Source: CBDAMZ01 sp965197375
Lineage (GTDB): Bacteria; Acidobacteriota; Vicinamibacteria; Vicinamibacterales; UBA8438
Direction: 5' to 3'
NCBI GenBank assembly: GCA_965197375.1
Contig: CBDAMZ010000010.1
Location: forward strand, 682,001-746,000
DNA length: 64,000 nt
Of the stretch, positions 25,703-34,014 are shown one piece after another (position 1 is the first letter of the stretch; each line of letters starts with the position of its first letter). Under the pieces are notes generated by a model. The model did no database searches. It was given only the letters and a program-made list of their open reading frames with translations, and was not told where the DNA came from. A program made the translations under genes and the position numbers.

Positions 25703-26617
25703 ATGCGGTACATCTGCGCGGCGTTGATCCCCTCTCTTGCCGCGTTTCTCGTAGCAGCGCCCAGTGCTCGATTGCTCGAGGCGCAAGCAAGCGAACAGCA
25801 GGTGCTCGTGACAGTTCTCGACGGGGGAGGCTCGCCGGTCCGAGGTCTCGGGCCAAGCGACTTCGTCGTGCGAGAAGATGGCAACTCACGAGAGGTGCTC
25901 CGCGTGAGCCCGGCGCCCGAGGGCCGCCAGATAGCGCTGCTCGTCGACACGAGCCAGGCCGCGCGCGACGCCGTACTTGATTTTCGTAAGGGGCTCATCG
26001 CCTTCATCGAGGCGATGCACGAGCGCAACGAGATCTCGATTATCAGCTACGGCGGGACGCCACGTGTCCTCGTCGCATCAACCACGAGCGTCACCGAGCT
26101 GCGCGCCGGCGTGGGTAAAGTTTTCGGTTTTCTTGGCCGGGCCGCCTACCTACTTGATGCGATGGCTGAGACCGCTCGTGGTTTCGAGCGGCAAGAGGCA
26201 CGGCGCCCGGTCATAGTGGTGTTAGCGACACAGGGGCCCGACTACAGTCACCTCACCTCCAGACCGGTCTTGGATCAGCTCGAAGCAACTGGCGCGGCGG
26301 TCTATACCGTAGTGCTTATGGAATGGATCAACCCGCTGCAGGCCGATCCGATCGCCAGGCAGCAGGACCTCTGGCAACGCCAACTCGAGCGGAACATCGT
26401 GCTCGACCAAGGTCCCCGCGAAAGCGGCGGCCGGCGGCGTGACCTGCTCGTCAACATGGGGATCGAGCGAGCCATGCAGGAGCTCGCTTCTGAACTTCGC
26501 AGCCAGCACCTAGTCGTCTACGCGCGGCCGGATACCTTGATCCCGCCTGAGAAGATCGAGGTGGGCGTTAACCGGGCTGGGCGCACGGCGCGTGGCACAC
26601 CATTGAAGGCAAGTTAG
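25703..26617 (+). CDS. Exported VWA-domain protein with degenerate metal site
   Basis: VWFA-related protein of about 304 residues. ATG 25703 begins a signal sequence (LIPSLAAFLVAAPSARLLEA). A short beta region (VLVTVLDGGGSPVRGLGPSD FVV) precedes the VWA domain. The MIDAS motif DxSxS reads DTSQA, and the later strand reads VIVVLATQGPDYS in place of the LSDGxD pattern, so metal binding is probably lost. The next gene encodes an intact paralogue and begins right after the stop, so the two likely act together, probably in the periplasm. The in-frame start at 25478 would add non-homologous sequence. Confidence 0.75.
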   Translation: MRYICAALIPSLAAFLVAAPSARLLEAQASEQQVLVTVLDGGGSPVRGLGPSDFVVREDGNSREVLRVSPAPEGRQIALLVDTSQAARDAVLDFRKGLIAFIEAMHERNEISIISYGGTPRVLVASTTSVTELRAGVGKVFGFLGRAAYLLDAMAETARGFERQEARRPVIVVLATQGPDYSHLTSRPVLDQLEATGAAVYTVVLMEWINPLQADPIARQQDLWQRQLERNIVLDQGPRESGGRRRDLLVNMGIERAMQELASELRSQHLVVYARPDTLIPPEKIEVGVNRAGRTARGTPLKAS

Positions 26618-27547
26618 ATGCGTCCTCTGCTTGTTCTAGTCCTCGTGGTGTTGACTGGCTCGGTCGGTACGATCGCTGCCCAGCAGCGGGAGCAACGGCC
26701 TCAGCCGCCTTCTTTTCGCGCCGGCGTCGACGTCGTCACGCTGAACGTGGCCGTCACCGACGCCGACAGCCGGTTTGTGGCCGGCTTGGCACGCGAAGAC
26801 TTCGTCGTCTACGAGGACGGCGTCAAGCAAGAAATCGGCTTCTTCACGCGCACGCAGCTGCCGCTAGCCTTGGTGCTGTTGATCGACACCAGCGCAAGCA
26901 TGGACGAGAAAATGACAACAGCACAGGAGGCAGCAATCGGATTCGCTCAGAGGTTGCGACCTGAGGATCTGGCCGAGGTCATCGATTTCGACAGCCGTGT
27001 CGACATCCTCCAGGGCTTTGTGAACGACGTCGGCCAGCTGGAGTCCGCCATCCGGCAGACCTCCGCGGGAGGCTCCACATCGCTCTACAACGCTTTATAC
27101 GTCTCGCTCAAGGAGCTAAAAAAGGCGCCTCTCCGCGTCGACGACGTCCGACGCGAAGCCATCGTCGTCCTGTCGGACGGGGAGGACACCTCGAGCCTCG
27201 TTACCTTCGAAGAGGTGCTCGAGCTAGCGAAGCGATCCGAAACAGCCATCTACGCGATCGGTCTCCAATCCGAGGACAGCCGTTCCCGCACCGGGTTTCG
27301 TGAGGCTGATTTCATCCTGCGCCAGCTCGCTGAAGAAACTGGCGGGCGGGCGTTTTTTCCGGACGACGTCGAGGGTCTGCCAGCCATTTACGGACAGATC
27401 TCAAATGAGCTGTCGAGCCAGTACACGCTCGGCTACACGTCGGCTAACCCACTGCGCAATGGCCGCTGGCGTCGACTCGTCGTCCTGGTGAACCGGGAGA
27501 GCGTTAGGGCTCGGACGAAACAGGGTTACTATGCGCCGAGCGGCTAG
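26618..27547 (+). CDS. Exported VWFA-related domain protein (Acidobacterial type)
   Basis: Protein of 309 residues of the VWFA-related family (TIGR03436) typical of Acidobacteria. A signal peptide (LLVLVLVVLTGSVGTIAAQ) is followed by a short beta domain (DVVTLNVAVTDADSRFVAGL, EDFVVYEDGVKQEI) and a VWA domain with complete MIDAS residues: DTSAS, the Thr/Ser in AGGSTSLYNAL and LSDGED. The end LSSQYTLGYTSANP is also typical. ATG 26618 directly follows the upstream stop. Role unknown; metal-dependent adhesion or protein binding outside the inner membrane is the family expectation. Confidence 0.85.
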   Translation: MRPLLVLVLVVLTGSVGTIAAQQREQRPQPPSFRAGVDVVTLNVAVTDADSRFVAGLAREDFVVYEDGVKQEIGFFTRTQLPLALVLLIDTSASMDEKMTTAQEAAIGFAQRLRPEDLAEVIDFDSRVDILQGFVNDVGQLESAIRQTSAGGSTSLYNALYVSLKELKKAPLRVDDVRREAIVVLSDGEDTSSLVTFEEVLELAKRSETAIYAIGLQSEDSRSRTGFREADFILRQLAEETGGRAFFPDDVEGLPAIYGQISNELSSQYTLGYTSANPLRNGRWRRLVVLVNRESVRARTKQGYYAPSG

Positions 27548-27577
27548 TAGCTGGCCGCCGCCAGCTCACGAAACCCT

Positions 27578-28402
27578 ATGAATGCATTACCCCTCGTGCC
27601 GTACGTCGTTGCCGGCGTCGCGTATGCCGTCCACTTCATCCGGCGAAGCGCACCAGCTGGGCGTGTCGCGACGGTAAGCCTCGTCGCCGGAGCGCTCACG
27701 CACACCTTCGTCATCGGGATGCAGACCATGCAAGTCGGCCACATTCCGTTCGTTGGTACGACGGGTGCAATCTCTACTTTCGTCTGGCTCCTCGCGCTGG
27801 CGTACCTCTACACGGAAATGACGACAGGTGAACTGGCGATGGGGATCTTCATCGTCCCGCTGATGGTCATCCTGCAAGTCATCCCAGCGGCGAGCAATCA
27901 TGTGGTACAGCGATCGCCGGAGCTTGACAGCCCTTGGTTCGCACTGCACATATCGTCGGTCCTCTTCGCGTACGCCAGCTTCGCGCTCGCCTGCGTGATC
28001 GGCATTACCTACGTGCTGCTCTTCAAAGAACTCAAAGCCAAGCACCTGGGGATCTTCTACGCTAGGCTGCCGTCGCTCCAAGTGCTCGACGCGATGAACA
28101 GCCGGGCGGTTACGGTAGGATGGGCTTTCCTCACCGTGGGGGTGACCGTCGGCACGATCTGGCTGGTTCAAGTCCAGCCTAGCTCGACCGATCCGCGCGT
28201 GCAAGAGATGTCGATCCTCGACCCGACGATCGCCGGCGCCTGGCTGTGCTGGCTCGTCTATACGTTTGAGCTCTATGCGCGTCTAGCGATCGGGTGGGGC
28301 GGGCCGCGGGCAGCTTGGTTGTCAACGATCGGCTTCACGATCGTGTTGTTGACCTTCGTGCCGATCGGGTACTTCGTGACGCGGAGCCATAATTTTTATT
28401 AA
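27578..28402 (+). CDS. CcsA/HemX-family cytochrome c assembly-type membrane protein
   Basis: Integral membrane protein of 274 residues with eight or so helices. Conserved features include LHISSVLFAYASFALACVIG (family histidine) and the closing GPRAAWLSTIGFTIVLLTFV. The position just before hemA fits HemX, a relative of CcsA/CcmC that limits or aids HemA in some bacteria; the WWD motif of true heme handlers was not seen clearly. It lies 30 bases after the VWA gene and seven bases before hemA, suggesting one operon. Confidence 0.8.
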   Translation: MNALPLVPYVVAGVAYAVHFIRRSAPAGRVATVSLVAGALTHTFVIGMQTMQVGHIPFVGTTGAISTFVWLLALAYLYTEMTTGELAMGIFIVPLMVILQVIPAASNHVVQRSPELDSPWFALHISSVLFAYASFALACVIGITYVLLFKELKAKHLGIFYARLPSLQVLDAMNSRAVTVGWAFLTVGVTVGTIWLVQVQPSSTDPRVQEMSILDPTIAGAWLCWLVYTFELYARLAIGWGGPRAAWLSTIGFTIVLLTFVPIGYFVTRSHNFY

Positions 28403-28409
28403 TTCGCCG

Positions 28410-29747
28410 ATGCCTTTGTTCCTCTTGGGCGCGAGCCACCACAGCGCCCCGGTTGATCTTCGCGAACGGATCGATTTCTCCCAGCATAGTCTCCCGGACG
28501 TGTTGGCCGACTTGGTCGAGGTCTCTGGGACAATCGAGGCGGTCATACTCTCGACCTGTAATCGTGTTGAGATCTACGCCGTGTGCAAAGAGCTCGACCG
28601 GACGCAGGACGCGCTCATAGCCTTCATGGGTTCTTTCCACAACGTCCCGGAGTCTGAGCTCACCCCGCATCTGTATAAGAAGGTCGGCCACGATGCGGTA
28701 CATCATCTGTTCAGGGTCACCGCCGGGCTGGACTCACTAGTGGTCGGCGAACCCCAGATCCTAGGTCAGGTGAAGGACGCGTTCACCATCGCCTCGGGGC
28801 ACGGTTACACCGGTGCGCTACTGAACCGGTTATTCCATTGGGCGTTCGGCGTCGGCAAGCGGGTGCGCTCAGAGACCGGCCTCGGCGAGGGCGCGGTCTC
28901 AATAAGCTACGCGGCGATCTCGCTCGCCCGGAAAATCTTCGGCGATCTCACAGTTCTTCGGGTGTTGTTGATTGGCGCCGGTGAAATGGCCGAACTGACC
29001 GCTACCCACCTCCGATCGCAGCAGGTGCGGCACATCAGCGTCGCCAACCGAACGGCCGCCAACGCCGCCACGCTAGCCGCGAAGGTCGACGGCCTTGCGG
29101 TGCCGTGGGAAGATGTCGCCGGCGAGATCGCCCTGGCAGACATCGTCGTGGCGGCCACCGGGTCGGCTACCCCGATGGTTACACGGGCCCACGTCGAAAC
29201 GGCCATGAAGCCCCGTCGCAACCGCCCATTGTTCATCATCGACATCGGCGTGCCCCGCGACGTGGCGCCGGCGGCGAGCGAAATCGAACAGGTCTTCCTC
29301 TATAACATCGACGATTTGCAGACGGTCGTGCGTGGAAACCTGGCGCGTCGGCAGGCGCAGGTGGACCGCGCCGAGCTGATGGTCGACGAAGAGGTCGGTC
29401 GGTTCATGAGCTGGGTGCGGTCGCGCGGCGCAATCCCCACAGTCGTTGCGCTCCGCGAGCGATTCGAAGCCATTCGACGGTCCGAACTCGAGCGGCTGGC
29501 GCCGAAATTGACCGCGCTGTCACCGACGGCCAGGGGCCGCGTCGAGGAAATGACGCGCCGGCTTGTAGAGAGGCTGCTGTCAGCACCTACCGAGCAGCTC
29601 AAGGCAGCCGATAACCAGGAAACAGTTACGGCGCAAGCCGACACGCTCAGCCGTCTCTTTAGACTGCGTGAGGAACCGACCGACGAGGACGAGGCCGGGG
29701 AGACCGGCTCGGCTCGTTCAGTCGTCCTGGCCTTGAGGAATCGTTGA
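28410..29747 (+). CDS. hemA: Glutamyl-tRNA reductase
   Basis: First enzyme of the C5 tetrapyrrole pathway; reduces Glu-tRNA to glutamate-1-semialdehyde with NADPH. It is 445 residues. The catalytic cysteine is Cys50 in LSTCNRVEIYAV, with GASHHSAP at the N-terminus, GLDSLVVGEPQILGQVKDAF in the catalytic domain and a Rossmann motif VLLIGAGEMAEL. The C-terminal dimerisation helix region (RLFRLREEP) is present. The stop overlaps the TTG start of hemC by four bases. Gln-tRNA-type gltX is not in the window. Confidence 0.96.
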   Translation: MPLFLLGASHHSAPVDLRERIDFSQHSLPDVLADLVEVSGTIEAVILSTCNRVEIYAVCKELDRTQDALIAFMGSFHNVPESELTPHLYKKVGHDAVHHLFRVTAGLDSLVVGEPQILGQVKDAFTIASGHGYTGALLNRLFHWAFGVGKRVRSETGLGEGAVSISYAAISLARKIFGDLTVLRVLLIGAGEMAELTATHLRSQQVRHISVANRTAANAATLAAKVDGLAVPWEDVAGEIALADIVVAATGSATPMVTRAHVETAMKPRRNRPLFIIDIGVPRDVAPAASEIEQVFLYNIDDLQTVVRGNLARRQAQVDRAELMVDEEVGRFMSWVRSRGAIPTVVALRERFEAIRRSELERLAPKLTALSPTARGRVEEMTRRLVERLLSAPTEQLKAADNQETVTAQADTLSRLFRLREEPTDEDEAGETGSARSVVLALRNR

Positions 29748-30697
29748 GCGCACTGCGGATCGGCACTCGTGGCAGCCCACTGGCGCTGCGGCAGGCGCGA
29801 GCAGTCGCCACGGCCATCCGCGAGAGCGGCGGCCAGACTTGCCGGCTGCTCACGATCAAGACCACGGGCGATCGACTGATGCAGGCAGCTCTCCCAGAGG
29901 TCGGCGGGAAACGATTGTTCGTTAAGGAAATCGAGGAGGCGCTCGTCGCCGACCGAGTCGACCTCGCAGTGCACAGCGCCAAAGACCTTCCGGCTGATCT
30001 GCCGCCCGGTTTGACTATCGGAGCCGCGCTACCCCGCGAGGACCCGCGTGACGCGCTGGTCGCGCCTGCCTCTCGCAACGACCTGCCCCGCGACGACGCG
30101 ACGGCACTCATCGTGACAGCTGCTGGAGCGTCAGCCAGAATTGGCACCAGCAGCATCCGGCGGACAGCACAACTCGCCCACATCTTCAGCAGCGTCTCGT
30201 TCGAGCCGGTCCGCGGGAATCTTGGCACGCGGCTTCGCAAACTTGACGCCGGCAACTACGACCTCTTGATCTTGGCAGCTGCAGGCTTGATCCGGTTGGA
30301 ACTCGCGCACCGGATAACGACCTATCTGCCGTTCGAGGTGTGCGTGCCTGCCCCAGGCCAGGGTATCGTTGCTGTAGAGACCCGTTCTGATGACGTACGA
30401 ACCAACCGAGTGTTATTACGCGTCACCGACGCTGCGGCTTCGGCAGCGCTGCGGGCCGAGCGGGCGCTGGTTCGCGTACTTGGGGGTGACTGCCAGCTGC
30501 CAGTTGGCGCCGTCGCAACGCCCGACCGAGACGAGCTTGGGCTGATTGCCATCGTCGCCACACCAGACGGGACGCGGATACTTCGCCGTGAGGGTCGGGC
30601 TCGAGTCGCGGACGCGACTGACCTCGGCGCGCGCGTTGCCGAGGAGCTTCTGGTGGACGGGGCGCGCGACATACTCGCGGCGTTCGATCATCCATGA
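29744..30697 (+). CDS. hemC: Porphobilinogen deaminase
   Basis: Hydroxymethylbilane synthase, 317 residues from TTG 29744. It has the start LRIGTRGSPLALRQA, the KTTGDR and KELEEAL-like region (VKEIEEALVADRVDLAVHSA KD), IGTSSIRRTAQL, RGNLGTRLRKLD and the cofactor cysteine region VLGGDCQLPVGA. Polymerises four porphobilinogens. Coupled by four-base overlaps to hemA upstream and hemD downstream. Confidence 0.95.
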   Translation: MSALRIGTRGSPLALRQARAVATAIRESGGQTCRLLTIKTTGDRLMQAALPEVGGKRLFVKEIEEALVADRVDLAVHSAKDLPADLPPGLTIGAALPREDPRDALVAPASRNDLPRDDATALIVTAAGASARIGTSSIRRTAQLAHIFSSVSFEPVRGNLGTRLRKLDAGNYDLLILAAAGLIRLELAHRITTYLPFEVCVPAPGQGIVAVETRSDDVRTNRVLLRVTDAAASAALRAERALVRVLGGDCQLPVGAVATPDRDELGLIAIVATPDGTRILRREGRARVADATDLGARVAEELLVDGARDILAAFDHP

Positions 30698-31512
30698 GAT
30701 TCGATTCCCGACCGCTGTTCGGTAGGTGCATTTTGGTGACCCGTCCCCGCGAGCAGGCGGCCGAGCTGGTGAATCTGCTCCTGGACCTCGGCGCCAACCC
30801 GATCGAGGCTCCCATGATCCGCATCGTGCCACCAGATGACTATGGCCCGCTGGACGAAGCCTGCGCGGCCACCGCGACCTTCGACTGGATCGTGTTCACG
30901 TCGGCCAACGGCGTCGACGCGTTCATGGAGCGCCTCTTCACCGGGTCCCGTGATGCTCGTACACTCAACGGTGTTCGCTTGTGTACGATCGGGCCCGCCA
31001 CCGCGGAGCGACTCGGTCGCTATGAGCTAAAAGTCGATCTGGCGCCGGCGGAGCACCGTGCGGAAGCAGTCAGCGAGGCGCTGCGCCGGGAGCAAGACCT
31101 GACCGGCGCGCGCGTGCTCCTCCCGCAGGCCGACCTGGCACACGAGCTGCTACCGATAGAACTTAGACGTGCCGGTGCCGAGGTCATCGAAGTGACCGCC
31201 TACCGCACGGTACCGGCCGCTCAGGAGCCCGCCTCTGGGCGAGACATATATGAAATGCTGCTCGAGCAGGAGATCGACGTCGTCACCTTTACCAGCGCGT
31301 CGACCGTGCGCAATTTCGCCACGCTGCTTGGCGCCGAGCCGGCCGCCGATCTGCTTCGGACCACGGTGGTCGCATCGATCGGACCGGTAACCGCCGAGGC
31401 CGCACAGCATCTCGGAATCGAGACTACGATCATGCCGGCAACCTATACGGTCCCGGCACTGGCCGAGGCCATCGCTGCCCACTTCGCGACATCGGGACGC
31501 GTTGACCACTGA
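30694..31512 (+). CDS. hemD: Uroporphyrinogen-III synthase
   Basis: Closes hydroxymethylbilane to uroporphyrinogen III; 272 residues. The family is poorly conserved, but the two-lobed pattern is clear: LVTRPREQAAELVNLLLDLG, FDWIVFTSANGVDAFMERL, LCTIGPATAERL, then VTFTSASTVRNFATLLG and VVASIGPVTAEAAQHLGI. Start ATG 30694 overlaps the hemC stop. Its stop lies inside a 10-bp inverted repeat. Confidence 0.92.
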   Translation: MRFDSRPLFGRCILVTRPREQAAELVNLLLDLGANPIEAPMIRIVPPDDYGPLDEACAATATFDWIVFTSANGVDAFMERLFTGSRDARTLNGVRLCTIGPATAERLGRYELKVDLAPAEHRAEAVSEALRREQDLTGARVLLPQADLAHELLPIELRRAGAEVIEVTAYRTVPAAQEPASGRDIYEMLLEQEIDVVTFTSASTVRNFATLLGAEPAADLLRTTVVASIGPVTAEAAQHLGIETTIMPATYTVPALAEAIAAHFATSGRVDH

Positions 31513-31534
31513 CGGTTGACGGATAGTGGTCAAC
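31501..31534 (+). promoter_or_regulatory. Perfect 10-bp inverted repeat between hemD and hemB
   Basis: GTTGACCACT (31501-31510) and AGTGGTCAAC (31525-31534) pair perfectly over ten bases around a 14-base loop. It spans the hemD stop codon and ends 26 bases before the hemB ATG. As RNA it could separate or tune translation of the two genes; as DNA it could be an operator. No U-run follows. Confidence 0.5.
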
Positions 31535-31560
31535 GGACGACGATCACAGAGGGACGCCCA

Positions 31561-32595
31561 ATGACAGTCACCACAGCCGCCCGTCTCAACACTGTTGCTC
31601 ACGACCCGGGGTCGAGTGGCACGGCGTTGGCGCTAACGCAACGATTGCGACGGCTACGCCGGTCACCCGCTATACGGGGTCTCGTCCGCGAGACCCGCCT
31701 GTCGCCAGAGTCGTTCGTTTACCCGCTGTTCGTCTGCGAGGGTGAAGGGGTCCGCCGCGAGGTGCCGTCGATGCCGGGTGTGTTCCAACTGTCAGTAGAC
31801 CAGATTGTCGTCGAAACTGACGCGGCTCACCGGGACGGTATTCGCGCCGTGCTGCTCTTCGGACTACCCACGCACAAGGACGAGGCGGGCTCGGCTGCTT
31901 CTGATCCGGACTCCCCGGTGCAATCGGCGATCCGGGCGATCAGGCGTAACGTGCAGGGTGTGCTGGTGGTTACCGACGTATGTCTGTGCGGGTACACCTC
32001 GCACGGTCACTGCGGAATCGTTGAGAAAAACGAAATCCTCAACGATGTGACGGTCGAGCACCTGGCGCGCGTTGCCGTATCACACGCGGCGGCTGGCGCC
32101 GACATCGTCGCGCCATCTGACATGATGGATGGCCGTGTCGCCGCCATCCGTGACGCGCTCGATGACAGCGAGTTCAAGGACACTGCCATTATGTCGTACG
32201 CCGCCAAGTACTGCTCCGCCTACTATGGGCCGTTTAGAGACGCCGTCGACTCGACGCCCGCCTCCGGCGACCGTCAAACCCATCAGATGGACCCGGCCAA
32301 CGTCGAGGAGGCGCTGCGTGAAGTGGCGCTCGACATCGAGGAGGGTGCCGATTTGGTGATGGTTAAGCCGGCGTTGCACTACCTCGACGTGATCGCGCAG
32401 GTAAAAGCGACATTCGGGTATCCAACCGCGGCGTTTCACGTCAGCGGCGAGTACGCCATGCTGAAGGCGGCCGTCCGCAATGGGTGGATCGATGAGCGGC
32501 GCGCCATGCTTGAGGCGCTGACGGCTATCAAGCGAGCCGGCGCCGATATTCTTATTACCTACTACGCGCGCGAGGCCGCACGCGCCCTCACCTAG
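31561..32595 (+). CDS. hemB: Delta-aminolevulinic acid dehydratase
   Basis: Porphobilinogen synthase, 344 residues from ATG 31561, which has AGAGGGA seven bases upstream; the TTG at 31516 lies in the hairpin loop and is less likely. Active-site lysines sit in YAAKYCSAYYGPFRDAVDS and MVKPALHYLDVI. The metal region DVCLCGYTSHGHCG has the cysteines of zinc-type enzymes. Completes the hem cluster in an unusual order (A-C-D-B). Confidence 0.95.
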   Translation: MTVTTAARLNTVAHDPGSSGTALALTQRLRRLRRSPAIRGLVRETRLSPESFVYPLFVCEGEGVRREVPSMPGVFQLSVDQIVVETDAAHRDGIRAVLLFGLPTHKDEAGSAASDPDSPVQSAIRAIRRNVQGVLVVTDVCLCGYTSHGHCGIVEKNEILNDVTVEHLARVAVSHAAAGADIVAPSDMMDGRVAAIRDALDDSEFKDTAIMSYAAKYCSAYYGPFRDAVDSTPASGDRQTHQMDPANVEEALREVALDIEEGADLVMVKPALHYLDVIAQVKATFGYPTAAFHVSGEYAMLKAAVRNGWIDERRAMLEALTAIKRAGADILITYYAREAARALT

Positions 32596-32692
32596 TGGCC
32601 ACTAGCACCAACTGAGTTGCCTTAGTGGTCCCGCTCACAATTACGGTGGCATGCGACCAATGCATTACCGTAGTCACGAACGGGACTACTTA
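32592..32692. terminator. Palindrome and imperfect inverted repeat after hemB
   Basis: A perfect 14-base palindrome CTAGTGGCCACTAG (32592-32605) overlaps the hemB stop. A longer imperfect inverted repeat follows: TTAGTGGTCCCG (32622-32633) pairs with CGGGACTACTTA (32681-32692), and inner arms TACGGT and ACCGTA extend the stem. Probably an intrinsic-type 3' structure, or a small mobile-type element. No clear U-run. Confidence 0.35.
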
Positions 32693-32842
32693 GCCATGTA
32701 GTTGCGCCGGGCGTGACATGAAGGTCATTTTTCTGGGCGGCCGGCAACGGCACAGGTCAGCTCCCGCGTCGCTCCTTACCGCGCTGGCGCAGTTGGTGCC
32801 GGCGGCGCCTCAGTGCAACGCTGGGCTTGTGCCGCTGGAACG

Positions 32843-33880
32843 CTAGACTTTCTCGAGTAACAACTCGAAGTCGTGGCCGACGGTGAGAGAAGCCGGCAAC
32901 GAATCCAGCCGTTTCAACCAACGCCGATAATAGAAGTACGGCACCCAACTGCGTACCCGCTGGTGTCGCCGCTCGATTTCAGTATCGATGCGGTCGCCGA
33001 GCAACACCATTTCTTCGACATCGGGTGTCCGAATACGAACAACCCGGCCGGTGGCCCTGGTCAGGGCTGCCCGGGCGACCGTCTTAGACAAACATCGCTT
33101 TCCCGGTAAGTATCCTAGGGTGCGGAGTCCGCGCCGGATGCCGATGTTGCGAAAGCGCAAGCAGCGGAAACCTGACCCCGCCAACAACCGCATTAATTGC
33201 TCTCTCGAGAAAAATGAGAGATGCCCCTGGTCCAGCAGCGGCAACACGTCCTCGCCGAGTGTGTCGGCTACCGCACGCAGCGGTCGGAGGTTGGCTTCTC
33301 CGTTCGGGGTAATGAGCCACACTCGCCCGCCTGGCCGCATGACACGCCACGTTTCCTCGAGATGGCGCCGGGGGTGGGCGACATGCTCGAGAAGGTCCTT
33401 CTGGATGACGAAATCGAACGACTCTGCCGGAAAGCTCGCCTCTTCGAGCGTGCCGCGCCGAACCACTAGGCCAGATCGCTCGCGCGCGTACTGCACCGCG
33501 AACATGGACACCTCAACCCCCTCAACTTGCCACGCCGTCACCCGACTCAGCGCACCCAGCAAGAAACCGAGCGCACAACCCACGTCGAGCACACGGCCCG
33601 CCGGCGCCATCGCGCGCAACTGCTTGGCGAGGAAGAAGGCCTCGCGCTCGTACCGCTGCTGCTGTCTCGCGTATTCATCGAATCCGACCGACGTGGCTGA
33701 GTCGAAGTACTCACCTGTATACAGCGCCGCGAGATCAGTCGCCTCAAGCGGCGGGCGGATCTGTTTGAAACCGCAGCCACCGCACTCATGGATCCATGCT
33801 GCACCGACGCCCGGCAGCCCCACTTCTAGGTGCGGCAACATCGAGTCTCGCGCGTGGCAGATGTCACAGGTGTCGTTCAT
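32843..33880 (-). CDS. SAM-dependent methyltransferase with N-terminal zinc ribbon
   Basis: Class I methyltransferase of about 345 residues. The N-terminus has two cysteine pairs (CDICHARD, ECGGCGFKQ), then the SAM motif I VLDVGCALGFLLGALS and acidic VEGVEVS, and ESFDFVIQKDLLEHV, a pattern common in UbiG/COG2227-type enzymes of surface-glycan loci. The C-terminal region is basic and may touch the membrane. Start is ATG 33880 (MNDTCDIC); the ATG at 33901 adds seven residues. It lies opposite to the flanking hem genes, with no visible tie to heme synthesis. Confidence 0.8.
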   Translation of the reverse strand: MNDTCDICHARDSMLPHLEVGLPGVGAAWIHECGGCGFKQIRPPLEATDLAALYTGEYFDSATSVGFDEYARQQQRYEREAFFLAKQLRAMAPAGRVLDVGCALGFLLGALSRVTAWQVEGVEVSMFAVQYARERSGLVVRRGTLEEASFPAESFDFVIQKDLLEHVAHPRRHLEETWRVMRPGGRVWLITPNGEANLRPLRAVADTLGEDVLPLLDQGHLSFFSREQLMRLLAGSGFRCLRFRNIGIRRGLRTLGYLPGKRCLSKTVARAALTRATGRVVRIRTPDVEEMVLLGDRIDTEIERRHQRVRSWVPYFYYRRWLKRLDSLPASLTVGHDFELLLEKV

Positions 33881-34014
33881 CGCCCCCCATATTTTTATCA
33901 CGGGAAGTGATTTACCCCCTGAGATCTAGTGGGGCGAAAGCCAGGCGCTACGTGTGGTCCGTCTGGTGTCCCCCGGTGCCTCGGGGACCATGATACGCTT
34001 CGCCCAACGCTACG

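Noticed and set aside
31516..31560. TTG 31516 as hemB start
   Set aside because: It lies in the loop of a 10-bp hairpin and gives non-homologous residues; ATG 31561 has a good ribosome-binding site.
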